Shown: positions 45,868-58,825 of the stretch, piece after piece
Layout of the letters: the number at the start of each line of letters is the position of its first letter
How positions within the stretch are numbered: position 1 is the stretch's first letter
Assembly (NCBI GenBank): GCA_030549495.1
Contig: JAUIRK010000708.1
Span: 62,001 to 126,000 of the forward strand
Direction of reading: 5' to 3'
Origin: Nectonema munidae
Lineage: Eukaryota; Nematomorpha; Nectonematoida; Nectonematidae
DNA length: 64,000 bases
Notes under the pieces: model-generated
The model's input: the letters and a program-made list of their open reading frames with translations, nothing else
What the model was told of the DNA's origin: nothing
Database searches by the model: none
Made by a program: the position numbers and the translations under genes

Positions 45868-46063
45868 ACTAATGGTTGAAGCGTTTGGCTAGTGCTGTCC
45901 ACCTTCACCCCTGAGGTTCACTTCAATTCACAGAAATGTGAATCGCAACCTTCATCCAACTGATGAGACACAAAAAGGTCGAAATGGCTCGTGGATTAAC
46001 TTCTCATGCGTAACAATAATTGAATATGCTAACTACTTGCATTCATCCTATATAACACATTTA
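45868..46063 (+). repeat. tRNA-derived SINE family 2, longer copy
   Basis: An A-box-like TAATGGTTGAAGCGTTTGGC and a B-box-like GAGGTTCACTTCAATTC are spaced as in tRNA-derived SINEs. A body of about 90 bases and the tail CTACTTGCATTCATCCTATA follow. The repeat CGAGTATCCTACA(T/G)CATCTC at 45782 and 46084 lies beside each copy. Confidence 0.6.
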
Positions 46064-46114
46064 TAACAAACATATCCCTCTTCGAGTATCCTACAGCATC
46101 TCTCCTCACGTACG

Positions 46115-49100
46115 ATATAAAACATTATTTTTAAGTCAAGGGCTTTTAAATTTAAGCTTTTTAATAAATCTTTAATTTAAAATTTTTAAGTTAAGGCTTT
46201 GAGTTTAAAATATCAAATTTCAAAAACACCTTTTTAGATATTTTTAAAAAGTTGGGTTTATCTCGATTTATTTCACAAGAATTCTCTTTCAAAAAACGAT
46301 TCCAAAAGTTTCAAACTGCTCATCAAAAAAATTACCTTTTTCTGCGCCAAATATAAAAAGCTACAGAATTCATAGAAAAGAATTTTAAAGCTTTTATCAG
46401 TTGTTGTGCTTAGAGCTTCTGATTTTTCGATAAAATAATTTTCTCTAGAACTCAGAGATTGGATTGCTAATTCTCAAAATTTCTAGAGTTTTCTTGATAT
46501 AATAGGATAAAAGTTATAAACATTTATATGGGTACATAAAAACCAAAAATCTCTCACTTAATGTTGATATAATTGCTTAATTTCTCGCACATTTACAAGA
46601 TGTAGTTTGTTTGGATTAAAATGTATTTTGTAATTGTAACAATCACGATATTTTGGAAGTTTAATTCATACTAGAAATTTTAATAGATATTTTATTTTTG
46701 ATGGAATAAAATAAAAAGAATAATTTTATCGCATTTAAAACTCGTGAAGTATCAAGAAATATCAAGACAGAAATTCTGGTTATGCTTCTGAAGGTTTTAA
46801 AATATTTTATATCTAAATGTATTTGATTTGCGACCCAAGAAATGATATCAATAACAATATCTTGGATCACTTGATTGAAAGTGTTCTGCTTTTTATAAAA
46901 AATAATGATACAAAAAGATTTAATCTGTAATGAAACTGCATCTTAAATAGTTAGTAAGCCAAAAATTTCATAATTATTAATTGATAATTTATTTAAATAA
47001 TTTTTTTCACATATGTTTGTGAATCCATCTATTTTTTGTAAAACTAAATTCATAAAATTTCAATAAAATAATGTTGACATATTTGAAATCTTGAGATATG
47101 ACAAGATCAAAAAATTATATTTTGAATAATTTTGTAAATCTGTGATTAATTTTTTTGCTTTGTATTTTTCTTTCCACTAAGAATATATTTTTTCCAAGTG
47201 ATCAAATATGAATCAAGCGTGTTTTAGAATCACTAATTACCTATGTTTTCATATTTTTAACATTATTTTGTAATGAATAAATAGCAAAAATTTATTTTTT
47301 ATACATGTAAGGGTATACATTAGTAAGGGTAATTTTCGAAGCCATTTTTCATTCGGGGGCCTAGGCCCATGAAGCCTCCCCCTTTTATCCGCCAATGGAA
47401 TCAAGCATAGCTGATGTTCTCATTTAATCTGAATAATAATGTCAAATCATCAGAATGCAGGATGAATTCACAAGCTTTAGTTGATATATGAATTTCATTT
47501 ATGAAAATGTTTTAGATCAGGGGAACAAGTAATCATCTTGAGCTATTCTATAATCAAGATTTTTACCTTTTGATAATACTCTCTTAAAATTAACAACTAA
47601 AATTTTTTTTGATATTAAAAAGATAGAATTTGAAAAATAATTTAATTTTTGAGTCAAAACCATACATACCATGTTTATATATTAAGATCTCATGCGAATG
47701 GTATCAGAGGCTTTCAAGAATTCAAGAAAAATAGATAGGACGTCTAAAACATAGTTATGTAGGTATTGGATGCTATGATGCTTCCTAAAACTAAATTGCT
47801 TATAATAAAAAGTTTATTACTATCAAAATATTGATAGACTCTTTTGAATAAGATTTTTGAAATCACATTAATTTTTTTTATACACATGGACAACTTTTGA
47901 CAATTTGAAAAGGTAAGGATAAATTGAATGTTCAATATATGAATTGAATATTATAGAAAAAAAATAAAAAGGAAAATTCCTATTTAAAAACTTCAAATAT
48001 TTTATATATAAACTAAAATGTTTAGACTGAAAGTGTTTTAATTTTTATTCAAAATGAGCTGAGAAATTAAAGTCAAAACTAAGAAAATGTTAGTTATTTC
48101 AAGAGAATCAGTGATAATAATTCTATTTAATATAGGAATTATTATTATTTTAACTTAATGTTATTCTTGATATTTTATGTCAAAAAGAAAATCCATTGAT
48201 TTTGATGAGTGTTTTCAGTTTTATTCCATGTTTCCTGAATACCCCACACAAATAAGCTATTTTCTATCTCGTTCAGCGATTTGGAAAAAAAGTATTCAAA
48301 TTCATTAAAGTTAGATTAAAGAGAAGATACATTAAAACAATACAAACAATTTATATTAAATTTTTTAATCAAAGCCTGTAAGTTTTCACGGAGAGAACAA
48401 TTTTCCTTTTTTTTCCTTTAGGTCAGAACAGTAGCATAGCCAAATATTGGAAGTTGTAAGGGCAGAAGAGAAGTTGAGGGGGCTAAAGTTTTTCTAAGCA
48501 TCAAAAAGAAACAAGTTATATTAAAACTTATGTGTGCAGATAAATTTTTGAATTATCTCTTATCAACTACTAATAAAGTAGTTCCAATAAATAAACTCAT
48601 CTTGTCAATCAGTAATAAAATATTAAGGCGTGAAAAAAGATTATTCTTATTGAAAGTTATTGCTCACAATCAGTGCCGGATCTAGGAAATGCGGGGCCTA
48701 ATTAGAAATCAGATAACGGGGCCCTGACCCTACATAGTAAAATTTATCGTTGTTTATAAGAGTGTAGAAAAAATGTCCCAAATTGGTAAATAGGTAAAAA
48801 TCCCTTCGACCGCATAATATTCAAAAATTTTAAAACCTCTCTTACACTGCCAAGTTACAAAAACAATTTAAATTCTGGATTTAGAACATGAATCTAAAAA
48901 TCAAAGAATGTTTCGAATGCGTATTTGATCTCCATGATTTCCAGCTCTACTGCGCTGTCAATAGGTTTCGCTAACATAGGACATATATATAGATATCATT
49001 TGAGGTGTATTTTTTGATTTGTGGAAAAAATGCCCCTCTAAAAATAGCAGATATATAATGCTTAGTATAAAAAATTTAGAGGCATGGATACTTTTATTCT

Positions 49101-52100
49101 TTTTAAGAGAGGCAAATTAGGCATATACTCTTTTAGAAAAAGACTCTTCTAGCTTTTTTATTAGCAAAATTTTCAAAGTCAATAGCTTTAGCAATCTTGT
49201 TTTCTATAGAGAGCATTGCCAAACTGTTAAGTCTTTCTTGTGAAACCTAAAATTAAAAAATTTTAAGGTTCGTCTTTCAAAAATCATCTAAGATAGTAAT
49301 AAAAAACTAAATTTTAGAACATCAATTTATAGATTTTAGTAGGATATCTGAAAATATTAATTTTTTCATGTGATTTTAAAAACATTTTTAAAATTTTAGA
49401 GTTAAATTTTTTTTTGAAATTTGAAGCTATTGAAAATTTAATGTTTAAAAAAGTGCATTGAAAAGTGAAAAAATTCGCCATTGCTCATGGAAGTGATATA
49501 ATGATAATATGCATAATAAATTAATATTATGGGAAAGTATTTTGTACCTCATATAATAGAAAAAGACACACAGTAGTGTGCCCCTCAAGTAAGGGGGCCT
49601 AATTTGATAATATCGGTCAAATCGGCTGGCAACCGGTCCTTTACACAAGCATAAACTCATATAGACGTCTAAAAAATGTTTGAATATAAGGATTGATAAA
49701 GCATGGCTATCGATAAGTCATTTTGTAATGAAAATATAATAAAGGTAACTCAGTCAGACAAGGAAACAGTTGTCAAAAATCCATCAATCATGTCAAAAAA
49801 GAGGAGTAAAACGCCAAAAGTTGTTGAATCTATGTATACACACATTCATATCATACATTTTCTATACATATCATATGAGCAAACACATTGAAGTTGGCTA
49901 GAGACAGACGCATTCAGTTGGCGTTATACAAATAAAGTCTCAATTTATATGTACATGCTCATGCTTATAAAAAAATCTAACCTAAATCCAAAAAAGCAAT
50001 GGAGGACACTGAAAGTAGTTTGGGGAGAGGGGCTGAAAGATATTGAGTTTGACGAATAATTGAAGGACGAATTTTCGCAGCTCAACACACTTTTTATAAA
50101 GTGAGCAAAGTTATTACAAGATGTACCATATATATGTGTGTTATTACTATAATATTTATCTCTAATTAAATTTATTTATAAATTGAAATTATTCACTTTT
50201 ATCTAACTAAAGTATTTTATGATATACTTTGTCTTGTCTATACACTGATTGAAGCGATTTTTGCTCTATGTTTAAAAATATAACATCAAACACTTCACCT
50301 TCATGCATCAATCTTTTAATTCTTTACCTCCATTTCCTGCATTGACTTCTTAAGTTCATCAAGACTGGTTTCATTGGGGAAACCAGCGAAACTTTTTATT
50401 TTTTTATATAATAAATTATACAATAGTGAGGCAAATTTGACTTTAGTTAAAGTAGTTTAATAAGAACTTTCATCGTATTTGATATACAAATCTTTTTGCG
50501 CATCAATAGATTTGACAGAACCTGTATTATTCTTTACTACTAGGCTGTACTGTATAATGTACATATTGCCAAAGCCAGGAAAGCGGAGAGAGCTCTGGCA
50601 CCCTCTCCCTAAATTTTTCAAATTAATAATATTTCTAAAAAATGAGGTAACTTTTACATGAGATAACATTAATTTTATAAATTTACCTAACCTTAACCCC
50701 ATCACACAGTATTTTCTGCAGATGATGAAAGATATATTAATATAGAGATTATATCCTATACATATATTCTGCTACTAATATGTTTTTGTTTTTAGCCCTT
50801 TATAATTTTATTTTCGTAACAGAGCTGGCTGTACCTATTGAACTCTATACTTGTTTTGAAGGGTTTTCTTTTTAAGTCTTATTTGAACATAAAGCTTTAA
50901 CACCTCTACTTTTGGCATTTTCAACTATTTTTTTATAATTCTCTCAAAAAATCATTTAAATTATGAAGAAATTGAAATAGTTAGTACTTAATTTTAAAAA
51001 TTTGAAAACTTACTAGTAGTTAAACATTTTAGAACTTAATGTAACCAAATAAAAACACTTCTTAGAGCAAAGTTATGGATTAATTGAGTCAATACTATCC
51101 AAAAATTATATTTTTTTAAAAATTATACTTTTATACTCTAAAAGTAATAATAATATAATGGCGTTTTCTTGTTAAAAACATTAATGCATTTTTGGAAAGT
51201 AATACTATCCTAATGTTTCCAACTGCATTAAACTAATTTTAGGTTTTGCGTGTTTTAAAATTGTTTCTATTCACAATGACCTCACTTGATATTCTTATAT
51301 TTTTCAGGGCTGTCAAGTTTCAGAAATTGTCATGCAGGTGAAAATTTTTCGTCACGCCTTGAAGAAAATTCAATTTTTCCAGTTTTTTTCACAAAAAAAT
51401 AGCCAATAAAAATGCCTTTGAGATGATTAATAGCCAATAGACTCCATATCTATGTACACAGGCCCCTATCCAGAAAAAATTTCAGTTGGGGGAGGGGGCA
51501 CTCCATTAGGTTAGGTTTATACATCATTTAGTCGTTTTAACACTAGAACGTCCAAAGGGGTCATTTTAATCCTTGCAATATTTTAAATGACAAGAATTTA
51601 TGTTATTTGTCGATTCTACTTGAAACTCAATAAATTCCTAAAAAAATACATTATTTTTAAACAGAGTCGCTAAAATATCAAAAAACTAAAGCAAAAAATA
51701 AAAAAAAAAGGCATAAGGCCCAACAGCAAAATCTAAAAGATCTGTTATATAAGGTTATTTTTGAGTTTGTGGATACTTTTTATTGATTTCTATATCTTCA
51801 AATTATTAAACTATGCATAAGAGTGAAACTAAACATGTTTGTGACACTCTATTGAAATTATCATTTTTGAACATCTTTTCATAGCTATATTGAATGTGAG
51901 AGGAGTTACTATATCTAAAAGTTAAAATATTAAATAACATTCCATAAGTTAGAGTAAATGGATGTGCCTAATCGCATTAAAAAATTAAGCCGTCATAATT
52001 TTTTTCGCATTATAAGTATAATTACAAAGCTAATTGTACCTGATGAGACATGATTTTTAATTTGAAAAAATTAATAATTATTTTTGATTAAAATTCATTG

Positions 52101-53825
52101 ATGATTCAAATTGTATTGATGAGTCGCTTTTTTAACTGGATAATAACTGAGGTTGAGTGTTGGAAATTAAAACATTTTGAAACTTCTTCGGAGGTTGCCA
52201 TTTTAATTATCAGCATACTAGATATGGTCTTGCACGACACTTTAGTCCGACAAAATAAAAACTAGCTTAAAAAACGTAAAAAGAGATTTTAAATTTTTTT
52301 TCAAATTTTTTTCTCTTTATGTGGGTGATTTTGGTCATGCGGGTGACTTGACAACCCTGACTTTTAATATTTTTTTTAATAACTAAGGGCCATTGAAAAC
52401 CTATATTTAAAAGTTCTCATTAAAATTAGTAACCAAAACTTATTTTATTTGTTGATCAAATTCTTAAACTAAGTTCTTTTAAAATTTTTATTTATAAATC
52501 AAAAATTTATTATCATCTCAACTAAAATTTCCTCTCTTGAAATGATATTTTTACTTCTATTTAAGAAATTGTAATATATAAGGAACCTATTGCTATCTTT
52601 GATTTTTCAGAAACTATGGCATCCGAATCGTACAAAAATCTAGTATCGTCCCATCGCTACTTTCAACTACTATTAACAAATGAAAGATGAAGGAAGTTTT
52701 TCAAAATTTGCGTTTTATAGCTCTGGTGAGTTACTCAAAATAACTCAATATTTTTTTAGCACAATCTTATAACGCTGATATAGATACAATTTTTTCTTTG
52801 ATGGAGCGTCAATGGAATGTTAGTAGAAACCAAGTTTATATATTGAAACACTAAGAAGCATTCTGATAGTAAAGTATAAGCTCGAAAAAGTTTCTTGCTA
52901 GGAATTGTATTGATATCTCCTTCAATATAAAGAAATCTTGAAGAATATTTCATCTTTGAAGAAGTACGATTGGATCAAATATATTGTTCGATTTATACAA
53001 TTTTACTTTTTTTTTTTTAAAAAATTCAAATATATATAAGTATTGCAAAATTATGTTACTTGAGATTTTTTATATTTTTTTTTGTTAAATGTCCTCCTTT
53101 TTTAATTAAATTCTCGCAGTCCTACTTTATTTAGAGTATAAAAACGTATATCTTTTACTTTTAAAGTATTTATTTTACTTTAAGAAATACAAAATTTTGT
53201 TCTTGACTTTTTTACCAATACCATTTTTGTCCCGGTTTGATAGCGCAAACATCTAGCAATCCTAGATTTTAAGAAGATGCCATAATGACTTTTTGATAAT
53301 AATCATCGAGTTTAGATTAGTAATCAAAAAATATTTAAAACATGCAGTTTAGTGAAAACTCCCAAAACATTTCAAATATGCTTCTTTTGCATGCAGAATA
53401 TTCTTGCAATTAAATTTGACATTAAATGTTTATATACAAAGTAAGTTTTCAATAATATTCAGTCAACGTTCAATAATCTAAACGCTTTTGTTCGATTTTA
53501 TAAACTCAATTCATTTATTCGGTAATTTGTTTATATACCTCTAGTTTATAATTTATGCTAAATTTTAAAACTTGTTGGAAATTGTGTTCTCAATAGTTTG
53601 CCAAACTAAATTTATTAAAGTTTATTTTTATTTTATATAAACATTTTCAGCAATTTTTTTTACTTTAAACGTAAATTAATATTAATTCTACAAAAAAAAA
53701 CTTAAAAAAATTTTTTCCATTTATTAGTAAATTGAAACTATTTTTCTCTAAAGTTAATTTTCAATTTTTTTTTGGTGTCATTTTTTGACTTCTTTTAAAA
53801 ATTAGATCTTTTATGAGTTCTAGTT
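46115..53825. other. Long intergenic AT-rich stretch
   Basis: No host gene recognised. It contains a weak LINE-like remnant (47690-47935) and isolated hAT-like ends: CAGTAGCATAGCCA near 48429, CAGTGCCGGATCTAGG near 48670, and a GGGGGCCTAGGCCC patch near 47357. ORFs of 60-82 codons (46661, 49445, 49703, 50457, 52756) lack recognisable domains. Confidence 0.45.
47690..47935 (-). pseudogene. Weak LINE reverse-transcriptase remnant
   Basis: The minus strand reads NVISKILFKRVYQYFDSNKL then FIISNLVL, loosely like the ISKIFEKIIYxRLYxFLxxN segment before the QYGFR motif of LINE polymerases, followed by KPLIPFA where AFDTV would be expected. The resemblance is by eye and the copy is heavily decayed. 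Confidence 0.3.
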
Positions 53826-53829
53826 CTTT

Positions 53830-55150
53830 TAAAACTTATTGATTTTCATCGTTTTTTGTTATGGAACTAGTTTGTTGTTTAAAATAGCTTATGAGTGCAT
53901 TGAGTGATGATAAAGCTTCACTTTCATTTATACTTTTGCTAAGTTTCTCTTCATTTTCTGATTCATCTTCACTACCCAGCCAAAATATCTTCTTCACTAT
54001 AAGTGTATGCAGTAGGATATCCAGTATCCATATCAACATAACCAATAGGTTCTTGTAAACTTGAAGGACCCTCAAGTTGCACTTTTGTTTGACGCAACTC
54101 TGTTATCGAATTTTGCTGAATATTATTAGGTTGAGAAACATTTGAATGTAATTGAGGAATAATATTTTTGTGTTTAAACATGATATTGTGGGATTAGTAG
54201 TCTCACTAAATTTTGTCGATAATAATTATAACTTAAAATTCCAGCGTCTAATGGTTGAATATGACTTATTGTATTTGGTGGAATCTAAAATAGCTTTATA
54301 TGTGAAAATGTTTCATTGCATTTGAGATAGCAAGCATTCTCTATTAAAAATAAAATCTTTTTCTGATTTTTTATAATGCTTTTGTTCATTTCATAAAGCC
54401 ATGATGTGAAAAACAAAGACGTCACATCCAAGCTTTTGAGCCAAAACGGCAACGAACATAAATTTCTGGATCATATGATTTACCAAAGCATCTTGGTTTT
54501 TATACCTGCCAAAAACAAATGGCTTTAGTTTGTCGGTACCCGAAGCATTAGTTCCATAAGCAATGGTTTTCCTTTCTTTTCATTTTTTGCAAACCTGAAA
54601 CAAGAACAGAAGCTAAAGTATAATTTGGACCTAATATATAAAAAAAAAAAAAAAGAAACTGCAAAACTACGCCAATATTTTTTCTATGAATTTTTAAATC
54701 ACATAGGTTTTTACATTATTAGCTTCTCCGTGAATAAAAATTTTTTGAAGATTGTTTCTTTTTTAAAAAAGATAAAAAAGTCATTCATCCATTGGAATAG
54801 AATTTTTTTTAATTTTCATCATATGAGCTAGTAGTATACAAGCCTTTTCCCAATAATAGCGTCATTAATTCTTGCGTTTCTTGCTCTCATATCCTTTATC
54901 CACAACATGATAGCATCTTCAAGTTTTTAATGAGTAGCTTGAGTTATTCTTGTAACTTTTCAAAATTTAAACATGTGTTGCTTTCATTTAAAATATCAGC
55001 AAAAAAACTTCTTTTTTTAGTAGATTTTCCAATTGTAAAATTGAATTAATTAAAACTTGCTATCTTCTTGAGTTCATTAATAGTACATTTTGGACTAAAT
55101 TTTTTCTTCATACAAATTTCTTTTTTAAGGTAGAAAGGTTTTTCAACTCG
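53830..55150 (-). pseudogene. pogo/Tigger-type transposase, decayed
   Basis: The minus strand from about 55150 holds fragments of a Tigger transposase in order: GTNASGTDKLKPFVFGRYKN (as in TGTEKLPPLVIGKSK), SWLYEMNKSIIKNQKKILFL, IENACYLKC (in place of the LxDNCPAH box with a catalytic Asp) and IPPNTISHIQPLDAGIL. The C-terminal region follows: MFKHKNIIPQLHSN, YSEEDILAG and SESENEEKL-like acidic text. Stops and frame changes are frequent. The third catalytic Asp (PLDAG) remains, while the second reads Glu. No terminal repeats were identified. Confidence 0.7.
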
Positions 55151-55304
55151 AGTTTCTTTTCTTCAAAATCTAAGAAAGAATCTAAATAGAAAAAAATCAT
55201 TATATTATTCAAAATAATGGCCTACTAAAATTAAGCATTAAAAATAATCTTTATATTCTACTTTTTTTAATGAAACACAAAAAATTATATTAAAATATAA
55301 TATA

Positions 55305-55405
55305 AGCTTTTCTATTTTTTTGATATAGAACAAAAAGTTAAACAAAAAGTTAGACTCACAAAAACTAATTTTAATGCCTTCTCTTATAATCAAAAATTTT
55401 GATTA
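55305..55405 (+). repeat. ~100-bp direct repeat, copy 1
   Basis: AGCTTTTCTATTTTTTTGAT through CTTCTCTTATAATCAAAAAT recurs at 56027-56134 with few changes, including a short insertion AAAACAAA. The copies flank about 620 bases of unrelated sequence. Confidence 0.8.
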
Positions 55406-56026
55406 CCTTAAATTCCCGCGTATAAGTCGAGGTTATAATTTTTTAGCCTAAAAATCTTGATTTTGAGATATACCTCGCGTATAAGTTATTTTATGATTTA
55501 TATGGAAAAATTGTTTAGATTACAATTGGTCAAAATTTATTTTTCAAAGCCTTTCTATACAACACATAGGAGTAATTCTCATTTAACTTGATTAGGACTT
55601 GATTCCTTGTCTGAATTGAGAAGAAGAAGAAAGTCTTACAAAACATTAATGAACAAGTTACGAGAATAAAGGTGGAACATTCAAAAGAAAAGTTAGCGAA
55701 GAATTCATTAGAGCGAGATAACTAGTTTAGTAAAGTAACAAAGGACTTGAATAAGTGCCATTTAAAAATGGAGATATGGATACTCGCAAGAAAAGCAGTT
55801 ACGTCTCTGAGAGGAAATGTTATTTCAATGGGTTGAAAAATGATGGCCAAGATTCTTTTTAAAGGCATCGAGGTAATTGTGTAAAAAAGGTGAATTCGCA
55901 TTCAATGATTCCAAAATACAATTACTCTGGTTTTAAGTGTGTTTTAGACTTGTCTTTGCTTTCATATCCTAAACATCTTGTCTTTTGTTGATAATCTACT
56001 CAATTTACGCATATAAATATTTTTTT
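55406..56026. other. Segment between the direct repeats
   Basis: Begins with CCCGCGTATAAGTCGAGG and CCTCGCGTATAAGTTATTT, two related words in direct order that look like pogo-group terminal motifs. A stretch with degraded plus-strand coding look follows (KVTKDLNKCHLKMEIWILAR). No intact ORF. Confidence 0.4.
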
Positions 56027-56134
56027 AGCTTTTCTATTTTTTTGATATAGAACAAAGAGTTAAACAAAAAAACAAAAGTTTAACTCATAAAAACTAATTT
56101 TAATGTCTTCTCTTATAATCTACAATTTTGATTA
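56027..56134 (+). repeat. ~100-bp direct repeat, copy 2
   Basis: Second copy of 55305-55405 in the same orientation. The start-to-start distance is about 720 bases. Confidence 0.8.
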
Positions 56135-57638
56135 TTTTTCTGTAAAAAACAAGTTTTAAAGATTTAAACTGCACTAACTTTATATTATATTTTTAGCACA
56201 CATTAAAAAAATTAGTAATATTTGTAATAGTTTAATATTTGTAAATAATAATTAGTAATATTGTAAAATTGACATTAAATATCTTGGTAGCAAAATAAAG
56301 TGACACTTTTTGATTAGGATATGGACTCCCAAAAAGCTAAAATTGATTTTATTTAATCAAAAAATCTATAAAAATTTATTAAAAAAATTCCGAAATGAAG
56401 ACATGCATTGAAAAAATATTTACCAACAATTTCTATCCGGACAGTGAAGTTTCGGATAATCGTAGAAATTCTCCTTATCATTTCTTTATCGTTATCCAAT
56501 TTTTGGTCTATTTTCTACTCTATATACTTTGGTATTGCTTGGAAGACCTGCTCCACTTCACATTATTGTGAATGCAAACTAACTCTTAAGTTTCATAGAA
56601 ATAATGCAGGAAATTGTAATCTTGAAAACAGCTTACTCAAAACAGTAGCAGGTCAATTATTTCTTTTAACATTTTTGATTTGTCCCTAATTGATTTCGCT
56701 GTGAATGTAAAGTGTGTCATATGATGAACCAGCAGGAACTCCATATCGTTGTTAGCAAGGCACCACGCTGTCTGGCGATTGTGCGCTGATTGCAGCACTT
56801 CAAAGAAGCATCTATGATTCCAGCAATTTTGTACACTCAGTTCCTGTAGTCGCTTGATTCCAATAATAATTTGCCTTATTTTAGTACTTCTGGAGTATAG
56901 ATTTGTTCCAGAAGTTGGGAATAACATGAAAATAACAATTGATTCAAATTTTCGCTCTTAATGATTGGTATAAATATATTCCTAAAATTTTAAAAGAATA
57001 TTTGGACATTGGAAATATTTTCACAGGAAATATCACAAATGCCAATGGTACTTTGCGGAATAGAACCTCAATTCGAAAATTGTTTTCTTCTATCTGTTCC
57101 TGATCCAAATTCAAAATGATAAAAAATAGAATATTTACATAAAAATATTTTCCAATATATCTTGCATATTGACAATCAAACTACTTGCTTTGTTGCTCCA
57201 ATTAAAGACTCTCTTGAAGTCATCCACAATCGAAATTTCATCGACCCGAATAGCAGAGACATAAACACGCAACACATTCAAAATCTTAGCTAAGAAGAAA
57301 ATTGGTTGAAAGTTTGGTATATAAAATGCATTGATCGCAGCCTACATTCACACATTTGTTTGGCGTAATTTTTTCACTAATATTTATCTTGTATAAATCT
57401 TTTTTTTTCGATTTTGAAACTTTTTGAATTTTCGACACTGAACTCCATGTTTACCGCGTTTTTTCTTTCATTTTTTAAGAGTAATATCATGATATCCGAA
57501 AATTGCGTAGAAAAAGAGCGTTGATAAATTTTTGTTCAAGTGTCTATAAAGTAAGTGAATCCTAAACTACTTTGTGCTTCTCTCATATAACAAATCTTGT
57601 TCTAATAAACTCAATTAAATTGCTTTCCAACTAAGGGT
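56135..57638. other. Upstream flank of the homocysteine methyltransferase gene
   Basis: Two overlapping ORFs on opposite strands near 56408-56927 (93 and 96 codons) have no recognisable domain. The last 100 bases before 57639 contain CTTTCCAACTAAG, a possible splice acceptor, so an untranslated first exon upstream is possible. No TATA box stands out. Confidence 0.4.
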
Positions 57639-58547
57639 ATGCGCAAAAGAATAAAATTGCTGGATGGCGGACTAGGAACGTTATTAATGAATGATGAGCC
57701 AGATGCGGATAATGCGTTGTGGTCAGCCAAACTCACCCTCACGCACCCAAAAAAAGTTGAAGCTGCCCATTTGGCATTTTTGAGGATGGGCTGTGAGTAC
57801 ATCTCAACGAATACGTACCAAGCGAATTGCGAAGGCTTCAAAAAAGAGTTCAACTTCGGTGAGATGGAAAGCGTTGCTGCGTATAAGAAGGCTGTTGAAT
57901 TAGCGAAGGAAGCAAGACACTCTTTCATGCTGGAAAATCCTTCTTCAAATCCCAAGATTGTGGGTTCCATTGGCCCATATGGTGCTTCTTTATGTGATGG
58001 CAGCGAGTATACTGGAAATTATTTGAATGACATCTCTGAAGAATTTCTCGTTAACTGGCATAAGCCAAAAATTGATGCGCTCATCGAAGGAGGTGTAGAT
58101 TTGCTGGCTTTTGAAACTCAGCCAGGGATAAAGGAGCCTCGTATCATGCTCGCGTACATCAAACGAAATTTTCCGAATATCTCTTCGTGGATTTCATTTT
58201 CATCCACTTCTCCCAATTGCTTATCAAATGGCGACAAGTTAGTGGATGCTTATTCCCTCTTTAAAGATGAGGCACAAGTGATAGCACTCGGACTTAATTG
58301 TACTCAAGCTCGTTTCATTGCGCCGCACTTACGAAGCATTTCCGAACAATTCCAAAGTGTTGATAAGGAGTTGATCGTTTATCCAAATAATTGTCATAGA
58401 AAAGAGAATCTCGGAGTGCATGAATACGTCGATGAATGGCTGAACTTGGGAGTGCGTTTTATTGGAGGCTGTTGTAATGTCGGCCTTGAAGATTTAAAGT
58501 CCATCAAAGAAAAAGTAGAAAAGTACAATCTAACATTACAGACTTGA
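57639..58547 (+). CDS. Homocysteine S-methyltransferase (302 aa)
   Basis: Belongs to the Pfam S-methyl_trans family (yeast Mht1/Sam4, bacterial MmuM, insect homologues). It transfers a methyl group to homocysteine to make methionine, with S-methylmethionine or AdoMet as likely donor; the donor cannot be read from sequence. One open frame covers the whole TIM-barrel domain: N-terminal LLDGGLGTLL (Asp9-Thr14), STNTYQAN (56-63), VGSIGPYGA (108-116), FETQPG (158-163), GLNCT (218-222) and IGGCCN (275-280). Cys221, Cys278 and Cys279 are the three zinc ligands that activate homocysteine. The length is normal. Relatives usually have Arg after GGCC; here it is Asn. The coding region has no intron, unlike STT3B. 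The start is the first Met before the conserved strand. A minus-strand ORF across the 5' half is a shadow. Confidence 0.93.
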   Translation: MRKRIKLLDGGLGTLLMNDEPDADNALWSAKLTLTHPKKVEAAHLAFLRMGCEYISTNTYQANCEGFKKEFNFGEMESVAAYKKAVELAKEARHSFMLENPSSNPKIVGSIGPYGASLCDGSEYTGNYLNDISEEFLVNWHKPKIDALIEGGVDLLAFETQPGIKEPRIMLAYIKRNFPNISSWISFSSTSPNCLSNGDKLVDAYSLFKDEAQVIALGLNCTQARFIAPHLRSISEQFQSVDKELIVYPNNCHRKENLGVHEYVDEWLNLGVRFIGGCCNVGLEDLKSIKEKVEKYNLTLQT

Positions 58548-58724
58548 TAAATCCAAAATTTGTGTTATGTTTCAATTCATTCCTATGGATCTATGTGATG
58601 CATGAGAAATATATCTTTTCATTCACTCCTTATTTTCTTCCCTTTAACTTGATTCAATCATTGATTATTATTATTATTATTATTGATTGGGTATTTAACA
58701 CTCTGTGATTAAATTTCCATTTTG

Positions 58725-58730
58725 AATAAA
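58725..58730 (+). terminator. Poly(A) signal of the homocysteine methyltransferase gene
   Basis: AATAAA about 180 bases after the stop codon; an (ATT)n microsatellite lies between at about 58662-58685. Confidence 0.6.
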
Positions 58731-58825
58731 TAACTTTTTCGAAGATGTAAATCTGATGCTGAAGTTGACCCATAAATTAAAGGAAAATCAAAATAAAATT
58801 CAAAAAGTAATATAATTTATTGGGC

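Noticed and set aside
52756-52953. hAT C-terminal domain on the minus strand
   Set aside because: A vague resemblance only; the [12 protein letters not shown] core that is clear at 41179-41360 is absent.
56408-56927. Opposed 93- and 96-codon ORFs as genes
   Set aside because: No recognisable domains, overlapping on opposite strands, no splice or poly(A) support.
57611-57970. 119-codon minus-strand ORF
   Set aside because: Shadow of the homocysteine methyltransferase coding strand.
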